From assembly GCA_050084515.1 (NCBI GenBank), contig CM114275.1, forward strand, positions 10,168,001 through 10,232,000: a stretch of 64,000 nt of DNA, written 5' to 3'. The notes beneath the pieces are model-generated. The model searched no databases. It was not told the DNA's origin and worked only from the letters and a program-made list of their open reading frames with translations. This document shows positions 57,183 to 64,000 of the stretch, piece after piece. The first letter of the stretch is position 1, and each line of letters opens with the position of its first letter. A program made the translations under genes and the position numbers. This stretch comes from Blasia pusilla. Its lineage: Eukaryota > Marchantiophyta > Marchantiopsida > Blasiales.

Positions 57183-57290
57183 ATGGGATTCCCCACAAGA
57201 GTGACGACAATACCGTCATTATCAAAGGCATCATGACCATATATCTTGGGTCAGGCGATGGACCTGAACTACTTGACATGGATTAATTAT
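57183..57290 (+). pseudogene. Methyltransferase motif IX-X remnant in a second D-family copy
   Basis: The text reads FPTRVTTIPSLSKAS, a stop, then PYILGQAMDLNYLTWI, clearly homologous to 5282-5390 in the main copy (FPI, VTSVPSLSEASRSHVLGQAM). This is the C-terminal end (motifs IX/X) of the C5-methyltransferase. The upstream catalytic part is absent because the fragment begins here. Confidence 0.75.
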
Positions 57291-58885
57291 AAGCATAGGA
57301 GTAGCTGAACAACGTCGTTTGAGGTTGCGAGCGATAGATCATAATTATTGCATTGGTGAGCCCCATGCCTACCAAGACGATTGAGGCAATGGTTGGAGGT
57401 AAGATCCAAGGAGATTGACAAACCAGAGGTGATTGGGAGAGACACCCTTGGACTTCTTGGGATGTTTTGCAGGTACGCTGAGAGATAATAGCCACAACAT
57501 CGAGCGTGGTTCCGTGTAGTGCACGTGGAGAAGATGAGAGTTTGCAGTTGGTTGAAGGAGAGCAGTCGAGTCATGTTGTCCGAGATGGGGTTGCACCATA
57601 GTAAACACCAATACTCGCGCCTGAGAGTCGTGCTGTAGTCACGATGGAGACTTGGAAGCCATATATGGGCCCTAAATTGACAGAAGGAGAGCGACACCAA
57701 TATATCAGTTCCTAAGGAGTTAGAGGAGTTGTTTTGCTTTCAACATGTAGGATTTGGGTACGTTGAAGGATCCAGGGATTCACATCAAGTTGTCTAGCGA
57801 CACGCCGATCTTTTGACGATCAATTAGGTACATTGACATGGGGAGGGCTCTGATTCAAAGAAGGAGTCACGACTTGGTTGGAGCAAGACTAGTGGAGATT
57901 TTGCATGGGGAGTATGCATATATCTGCCACTATCATACCCGCCAAGAAGGATGTGCATGGCAATTGGATGGATAGGCGGATGTGTGGAGATTAATTACTC
58001 ACCTATCAATCTGCAGACAAAGTCCAATAGGTATGCCATGCCCACCCGTGAGGAGATCTTTGATGCTATTGGGCATGCAAAGGTCTTTTGTTCATTGGAT
58101 CTTCGTGTCGGATACCATCAACTACCTATCAGATTGGAGACAAGCAGAAGACGATATTTTGGGGCATCGATGCTCACAAGAAGGATTGTTTGTACCATAG
58201 GCAGTTCTTACCATTTGGGTTAAAGAACGCCCGATTAAGTTGTAGAGGGTTATGGATATGATCTTGGCGGGTTTGGATTTTGCTAGGTGTTATATTGATG
58301 ACATTGTAGTATTTAGCACCAAGGTTGAAGAGTATGAGCGAAATTTGGAGGAGGTGCTTTGACAATTGTTGTTACATGGGTTGAAGCTACACCCAGGAAA
58401 GTGCAAGTTCTTCTACAACCAGATTGAGTACTTGGGTCATACCATATATCCATGTGGCCTTGATGTGCAACAGACAAAGGTAGAGGCTATTCCACGCATT
58501 CCACGCCCTACAAATGTGAATCAAGTTCGTGCATTCATGGGATTGGCAAACTTCTATCGATGGTACGTCAAGGGTTTCAATTTGATTGCAAAGCCAATAA
58601 CCTTGCTGACCAAGGTGGATCAAGAGTGGCACTGGGGGGATGAGCAGGAGAGAACATTTCAGCTGCTCAAGGACAAGTTGACTTCAGGAGACTAATTAGG
58701 GGGTGTCCGTTCCAGTTGCATATCGATTGGAGCATGTTGGGGCTTGGAGCCATGCTCACCCAACATGACGATGAAGGTAGAGAGTTTGTGGTGACAGATG
58801 GCCGAGATATTCACGAGGATGGAGTAGTCTTGGAGTACCTCCGTATTGACGTCGTCGCGAGCACAGTGGATTCTAGAGATCTCGC
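57291..58885 (+). pseudogene. D-family fragment, linker, RT and RNase H
   Basis: After the linker, RT pieces read KKDVHGNWMDRRMCGD, REEIFDAIGHAKVFCSLDLR and VGYHQLPI. Then come FARCYIDDIVVFS (YIDD intact), LHGLKLHPGKCKFFYNQIEY, LGHTIYPCGLDVQQTKVEAI and RAFMGLANFYRWYVKGFNL to about 58695. Beyond 58800 it jumps to text matching 7465-7520, so about 500 bases of RNase H and linker are deleted. The 109-residue frame 58366-58695 is the longest uninterrupted D-family RT stretch in the window. It is cut at its 3' side by copia sequence. Confidence 0.82.
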
Positions 58886-59230
58886 TGTATGAGGCGGTAT
58901 ATATGATTCAACCATCGAAATATGAGCATCTAGAGTTTCCATTCGTGTATGCAGGTTAAAGAAAGATCTATATGGTCTCAAATAAGCTTTAAGTGCTTGG
59001 TATGGAAAAATTACATACATCGTACAAAAATTGGGCTTTAGGTTATGTGATTATGATTTCTTGTTGTATGTCTTCAGAAGAAAAAGTCATACAATTATCA
59101 TAGTGTTGTAAGTTGATGATCTCTTGATTATTGGGAGTACCGAAGATATGGTGCAACAAGTCAAGCTAAAGTTACAGATAGAATTTCATATGAAGGACTT
59201 GGGACCACTAGAACTCAGTGGACAATACAC
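58886..59230 (+). pseudogene. Ty1/copia reverse transcriptase fragment (plus strand)
   Basis: In shifting frames the text gives VYMIQPSKYEH, YGLK-like, LSAWYGKI, KLGFRLCDYDFLLYV, then [20 protein letters not shown] and [11 protein letters not shown], the second half of copia RT with its VDD catalytic block. An inverted copy lies at 60600-60960. Confidence 0.75.
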
Positions 59231-59352
59231 TACAAAAGTATGTCTTGACAAAACACATACATACGTGTAGACAAGGTGTCTGTATTGTTAAAAGAACAAG
59301 TGCTTCTCCAACATATTGTTGACTTGATTTTCTTGCCCTGCCTAATTTTGAT
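59231..59352. other. Junction between copia and Helitron pieces
   Basis: Short text without recognised similarity. Neither a Helitron 5' TC end nor a target AT could be pointed out with confidence. Confidence 0.3.
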
Positions 59353-60260
59353 TTGCAACCGTCCATAGATCCGTTGATCTTAAAGTGGAAGTACTATAGG
59401 CCCGATCATGAGCATCATAATGTCATACCCTACCACTCAACTATACTTCTCATGTGGGAAGTAGATATGAACATTCAACATGTCACAAACATTGATTGGT
59501 CATTTTATATATTAAAATATGCCCTAAAATATGAGCCAACAGGATCTCTTAATACTAAAATCGATTGCGCAAAATCTCTTAGACTCGAGGGTTTAGACGA
59601 GATTAGATTAAGACTTATTTATGGTGTTGTTCTCAACAAGTCTGTGTCATCCACTGAAGCTGCCATTACATCTATGCAGATACCAATTATCCAACAATCC
59701 TAAACCATTCAATACATTGATTCGAGTCGTCCATATAGACGCACTATGCTCTACAAAAACTCCACAACCTTGCACATTCATTCTAGCATATTATATTCAT
59801 ATCGTTCAGCTATCTTGTCTCACTTGACATTCACAGAGTTTTGGTGAGGCCATGAGCTATTCAAAGTTAGGTCCAAAAAGCCAAGACAATTAGTTGGAGT
59901 CGACTCGCTTGGCCACTTTGTGTATACCACACATCGACTTTGTAGGTTTATTGAGTACCACCCGTTACAACAATGGAATGAATTCTTTTATAATTACTTA
60001 CGGATAATAATTACTTTTAAGAATGAAGTTGAGATCCTCAGTTCCGCATCATCGAAGTGAACTTACTTACATTAGTGCATTTATAGAGGTTATTTTACAA
60101 ACTCTACATCCGTCATAAATGAGATTAAAAAGTATGCGTCGAATAACATGAGGAGTCAGATCCATGTTGCTGAAATTGTTAGCAAAATCATGGCCGTTAT
60201 TGAGCCTCACCTTCAATTCAACATAACTCCACCATTATTTCAAGTTGATAAGGTTCAAAT
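59353..60260 (+). pseudogene. Helitron Rep-helicase gene fragment
   Basis: The frame at 59353-59703 reads VIPYHSTILLMWEVDMNIQH, WSFYILKYALKYEPTG and SVSSTEAAITSMQIPI. After a frame change come YIDSSRPYRRT, LSHLTFTEFW, VGVDSLGHFVYTTHRLCRF and, near 60180-60250, AVIEPHLQFNITPPLFQVDK. This is the segment between the Rep and PIF1-like helicase parts of large Helitron proteins (the 'KYxxKxEP' and 'PVSxxEA' blocks). Helitrons move by rolling-circle replication. The Rep HUH motif and the helicase Walker A are not included. Confidence 0.65.
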
Positions 60261-60287
60261 TGAAGCCCGAATTGAACAAAAAAAATT

Positions 60288-60970
60288 CATATATTGCATA
60301 ATCCTCCTTACATCATCAAGGTGATATTTTCGAGGTGCTTTCATAAATTGGCTTACTAGGCAAACTGCATAACTCAATTTTGGCCTTGTTATAGTTAGAT
60401 AGATCAAACTTCCGACTATATACCCATGCATATTAGAATCTCCAAGCAACTCTCCTTCATTCACTCTTAGCTTCACACTATGGTCCAATGATGTAGCAAT
60501 TGGCTTACAAGCCATCATATCATATTTGGGAAGCATGTGAGGAGCAAATTGTCGTTGTAATAACCACATGCTTTCTCCAACCCTGATAAACTCAACACCG
60601 AGGAAATACTCGAGTTATCCCAAGTCCTTCATATGAAATTCTATCTGTAACTTTAGGTTGACTTGTTGTACCATATCTTCGGTACCCCCAATAATCAAGA
60701 GATCGTCAACTTACAACACTATGATAATTGTATGACTTTGTCCTCTCAAGACATACAACAAAGAATCATAATCACATAACCTAAAGCCCAATTTTTGTAG
60801 GATGTATGTAAATTTTCCATACCAAGCACTTGAAGCTTATTTTGAGACCATATAGATCTTTCTTTAACCTGCATACACGAATGGAAACTCTAGATGCTCA
60901 TATTCAGATGGTTGAGTCATATATACCGCCTCATATAGATCTCCTTTCAATAAGGCATTCTTGACGTCAA
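60288..60970 (-). pseudogene. Ty1/copia RT and RNase H fragment (minus strand)
   Basis: From 60960 down the minus strand holds the same RT segment as 58886-59220 (MTQPSEY-like, [40 protein letters not shown]). The open frame 60569-60255 continues it: YDMMACKPIATSLDHSVKLR, GDSNMHGYIVGSLIYLTITR and SYAVCLVSQFMKAPRKYH. This is the CKPxxTPLD / YRxxVGSLxYLxxTRPD region at the end of copia pol. So it is longer at the 3' side than the plus-strand copy. Confidence 0.8.
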
Positions 60971-61262
60971 TATGATGTAATCTCTACTTTTTACTTTGTC
61001 GTGCATATAAACATCGCGACACAATATTCATCGCTGTCATCGAACATACACACTAACACACACAATCCCATGCTAACTCATGGCATCCAAACAAGGAAAC
61101 AATAACGTGCTCTCTATGAAGGCTGAGGCACTACATGTACTCTACCATCCTTTCCAACTCGCAACACATGTATTTCCTCCCACCAAAACCTTCTGGATCG
61201 CTATAGGATCCGATCTCGCTTAGTGGATTCTATATATGATTCAAGGGATGAGGGGGAATATT
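60971..61262 (-). repeat. Mixed minus-strand LTR and D-family crumbs
   Basis: About 61000-61100 matches the L639 LTR end in inverted orientation (CATGCTAACTCATGGCATCC, GTGTGTATGTTCG-like). About 61125-61215 matches 7530-7625 of the D-family linker, also inverted. At 61245-61262 the plus strand reads GGGATGAGGGGGAATAT, a polypurine tract for the copia LTR that follows. Confidence 0.5.
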
Positions 61263-61550
61263 GAAGACATAGTTATAGTCAAGCTCATCAGACACCCGAA
61301 TTGCTACATTTGGTACTCATGCGAAGTAGGAAAACTTAATCTTTGTTAGTCAATTAATCGCGATTATCTTAACAAGGGTTAGATAGTCTAGCTCAAGACT
61401 ATGATTAGGATTGTTTGTACATATCCTATATAATTAAGAAGGGGACTAACTTCCACTCATTCTTTTATTGCAAAATTTTATTCTCCATGATGGTGTATGA
61501 GTGTGAGAGTCATATCCTACAAATTATGCTTCTTTAGTAGTTTTTCTACA
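61263..61550 (+). repeat. Ty1/copia-type LTR, second copy
   Basis: It runs from TGAAGACATAG to TTTCTACA and matches 7949-8244 throughout, with CTATATAATTAAGAAGG as TATA-like box. A GGGATGAGGGGGA polypurine tract directly in front marks it as a 3' LTR. Its own internal domain on the left has been replaced by other pieces. Confidence 0.72.
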
Positions 61551-61555
61551 ACCAA

Positions 61556-61922
61556 GAGGTTAAAACAAAAAGAGAATGAGCTCTCAAGCTCTCCCTCCTT
61601 GAGGTATACATCCTTCCCTCTCCCAGAATTTCTCCACGGTAATCTTTGCTCGTAGGTCATCTTCGTGGCCCTTGACCTCATGTTGTAGGAGGTCAAGGGT
61701 CACTTTCCAAAGTGGAAAGTCAACCATATTTAAAATGATAACTTACCAAAATAGTAAATTTCTCATTATGGCTCCAAATGAGTTGAAACGAAGGGGAAAC
61801 ATGCTATCTCAAGTTACTCGTGGCTTGAGTAAGTCATCCTTGACCTCATGAGGCTATTTTTCCAATGTCGACAAAGACGCTCTACTAGATCTATTTTATC
61901 TATCCTAAAAGGTATGACATTT
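61556..61922 (-). repeat. L639 LTR, 5' part on the minus strand (copy F)
   Basis: From 61922 down: TGTCATACCTTTTAGGATAG, then the LTR order with GGTCAAGGGCC-type stem-loop near 61665-61710, ending before the 3' third. It lies back to back with D-family integrase text on the right, in opposite orientation. Confidence 0.65.
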
Positions 61923-62117
61923 GCGATGGGATACAAATTCAATAGACAAACATCCTTAGCGTCTTTCTCACCTTACTGATTTCCTTAGGGCCGATAGAAT
62001 GATTTACATGTAGTCATTCGTTATGATGCTATTGAGGTGTTGAACCTCGATGACCTTATTGTATGGATGTGAGCATGTTCTCACAAGGATGAGTTGTTTT
62101 AGAGAGTTATGCCCATG
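61923..62117 (+). pseudogene. D-family integrase fragment
   Basis: About 190 bases match 9170-9360 (aagcacgcatccttaacg/aaacatccttagcg, GTTGAACGTTGATGAGCG/GTTGAACCTCGATGACC, GTATGGATG, GAGCATGTTCTCA, ATGCCCATGG). It carries several stops. L639 LTRs stand on both sides. Confidence 0.65.
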
Positions 62118-62734
62118 GAGATTGGAGGATAATCTCAAAAGGTCGAGGAGATTGGAAGACAAACTTAGAGGAGATTGGAGGACAGTTTCACAAGGTCAAG
62201 TATGACCTACTAAGGCCTTGGGTATTCCAAGAGAGCAAGTTTCTCCTTTCTTTTGGTTTATTTAGAACTGTATAGAGAAACTTACTATTGTAGGTAAGTT
62301 TCCAAGGAGAGTAGAGTTGATTTTACACTTTGGGAAGTGGCCCTTGATCCCCTATAGCAGGTCAAGATTTGAGGAGGTGACATGCAAACATAGGTTACCA
62401 TGAAGAGAGTTTGGGAGAGAGTTGGGGATATACCCAAAGAGAGGGAGCTTCTCCTCTGTTGGTTGAACCTCTTAGCGAGAGATGATGGAGCCATTGTTCT
62501 CCTTGCCTTGAGAATACTCCAAGCCTCTCATTAGGAGAGTGTATTTGGTTTGATATAAGAGAAAAAGAGATGGAATTTATGAGAGAGATTTGAGTGGTTG
62601 TGATTTATTGGAGATATTTTGGTTCACGTTTATCTCGATGTTAGATGCCATGAATAAGTATGGTATCTTGTGTGTTTGTGTTTGTATTTGTTGATAACGA
62701 TATATGTTGTGTAACGATGTGTGTGCGCATGACA
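62118..62734 (+). repeat. L639 LTR, copy G
   Basis: From the GATTGGAGGA text to GTGCGCATGACA it follows copies A and B. The first part contains a local triplication of GAGATTGGAGGACA-like words (62118-62190) in place of the usual LTR start. The stem-loop near 62338-62365 has mismatches (CTTGATCC/GGTCAAGA). Confidence 0.65.
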
Positions 62735-62890
62735 TGTGCATCTCGCCTAGCGTTAGTCGTGTAGTTGGTTGCGCTGCCCATAGTCTCGTGATTAGCTAGT
62801 CTGGGTTTCAACTTTGGTGGGTCACACCAAAGTCTTTCCTTCTTGAACATGCGATCATGACTTGCTTCTCAGATACCTGCTAGTGTGAGC
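62735..62890 (+). repeat. Possible tRNA-derived SINE head
   Basis: TCGTGTAGTTGG (about 62757) fits the pol III box A pattern with one mismatch, and GGGTTTCAACTTTGG (about 62802) resembles box B; the distance of about 45 bases is tRNA-like. Acceptor and T stems do not pair, so it is not a tRNA gene. A SINE or tRNA relic is the best guess. No poly(A) tail or target duplication was identified. Confidence 0.3.
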
Positions 62891-64000
62891 GTCGTAGTCT
62901 TAACAATTTTTGACGACTATGCTCTCGATTGAAGAATTTGGAAAGCATTCCAAACCTTCATCGATTTTTTCTTCTTCTATTGGATCCCTGATAAACATTT
63001 TTGAAAATTTTGGATATGAAGATGCTTGTCGAATGCCATATTAATATCGCATATTTGGAAGGGGTCCGATAGTCCAAGCAGGCTTCCCGTATATTAGAAA
63101 TCAAATATAGATTCTTTATAGCATCTCCTTTCACGAGGTGATGAAACTATAACCTTCCTTGCATTGATCCAAACCACTGACTGAGAAATTTTTCTTATTT
63201 GACACGGAAAGTAAAAAATGTAGGAAAATTCTATTTCTCCTAAATTAATATGTACAAATGTCATAATGAATATGATATTTTATATTTATAGATATCATGC
63301 ATGTATGTTTATACATGCCATGTGGTCATGTCTCAGAGTCTTTGTATCATGGATGGGTGCGACTTGGAGGACGTTTTAGGTTAATATGGTCAAAATTTAT
63401 AACAATTGTACGATGGATGATCACTAGTACAATTGTAATAAACGAGTCGACGATGAGATAGTAGACTAAAACGGGAACACTCGATGGAGTTATGAATGTT
63501 CAGTAAAGAAATGCAGCTGCGGATCTAAGCTTCAAACTCTGTGGTTCTACACGAATGTGGTGGAATAGATTTGTAGTGAGGATGACCATTGAAAATTGAC
63601 CTGCGTGTTTTCTTCGGCGCACTTCACTCAGTGTAAGTTTCCAGTCTGTTTTACTAAAGAGGACGTTTCGCTGACAACTTAAGGACTTAACTAACGAGTG
63701 TCCACAAGTACTATAGATCACTTGCGGAATTTTTACAAGGTGAGAACTATTGAAAGAGTTGAAGAAGTTTAAAGATTCCAGGTAATGCATTCGTCGTGCA
63801 TTTAGCCTACGAAGAAACGGAGGTCTTCTGATTACAGTCTGGGAGATTGATAGATGAAGCCTAGCAGCTCAGATTAGACTGGACTGACGGACAATTGTGA
63901 GGGATTGGGATATGGCAGCGGTTCTAGCTGCAGATCCTTGACAATTTTCGTGTTTTGTCACCTAGCAGTGAGAGTAATTGAACGACTACCTGCGCAACAT
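62891..64000. other. Unassigned end of the window
   Basis: AT-rich sequence. A minus-strand frame at 63790-63500 has no recognised domain. I found no LTR, transposon protein or RNA gene. Confidence 0.35.

Noticed and set aside
62750-62825. A tRNA gene
   Set aside because: Box A and B words are present but the acceptor and T stems do not pair and no anticodon arm is convincing.

Overview
The window looks like transposon-dominated nuclear DNA of a streptophyte, probably a land plant. Reasons: it holds an intron-rich UNC50 gene of plant type, CCCTAAA-type (Arabidopsis-type) telomere-like repeats, and many decayed Ty3/gypsy, Ty1/copia and Helitron remnants. I cannot name the species. Almost every transposon reading frame is broken by stops or frameshifts. 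The one gene that reads intact is UNC50 (20768-25002, minus strand, 10 coding exons, 249 residues by my hand assembly).

The most striking content is a Ty3/gypsy family, called 'D-family' here. Its best copy (about 2.0-10.0 kb, plus strand) reads gag, zinc knuckle, protease, a C5-cytosine DNA methyltransferase domain, reverse transcriptase, RNase H, integrase, then a PHD finger. Further D-family fragments lie at 14.87-15.95 kb (protease region), 48.7-51.0 kb (minus, RNase H to integrase plus the first PHD cysteines), 57.18-58.88 kb (end of the methyltransferase, then RT/RNase H) and 61.92-62.11 kb (integrase). A 639-bp LTR family ('L639', TGTCACGTC...CACGACA) recurs next to these fragments and is probably its LTR.

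Layout: 1-964, end of a 1.27-kb LTR ('T-family', Tat/Athila-like gypsy), bordered by a 179-bp tandem array to 1.6 kb. 2.0-11.4 kb, D-family copy with copia and L639 LTRs. 11.4-14.4 kb, gene-poor, with an inverted-repeat element. 14.4-17.1 kb, D-family remnant and an L639 LTR holding a (CT)53 tract. 17.9-19.9 kb, gypsy and copia RT remnants. 20.8-25.0 kb, UNC50. 27.2-33.2 kb, minus-strand T-family element with tRNA-Asp-type primer site and 5' LTR. 33.2-37.96 kb, about 31 copies of a 151-bp satellite touching that LTR. 39.6-41.3 kb, repeats with GGATCTTAAGATCC palindromes. 41.5-45.35 kb, a decayed transposon-type gene with DUF7869-like motifs. 45.36-46.76 kb, third T-family LTR. 47.3-47.9 kb, interstitial telomere-like repeats. 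48.7-51.0 kb, D-family. 51.5-53.4 kb, hairpin minisatellite and a DNA-transposon remnant. 55.66-56.09 kb, two-exon fragment of the spliceosomal GTPase gene SNU114. 56.5-62.7 kb, L639 LTRs, D-family, inverted copia fragments around a Helitron piece. 62.7-64 kb, a SINE-like head and unassigned sequence.

Functional reading: the D-family suggests a retrotransposon that carried its own chromatin tools, a methyltransferase in the polyprotein and a PHD reader on the integrase. The copies here are dead: protease DSG is DSR, methyltransferase PC is LC, integrase Glu is Lys, and there are several stops. All coordinates, translations and splice joins were done by eye.
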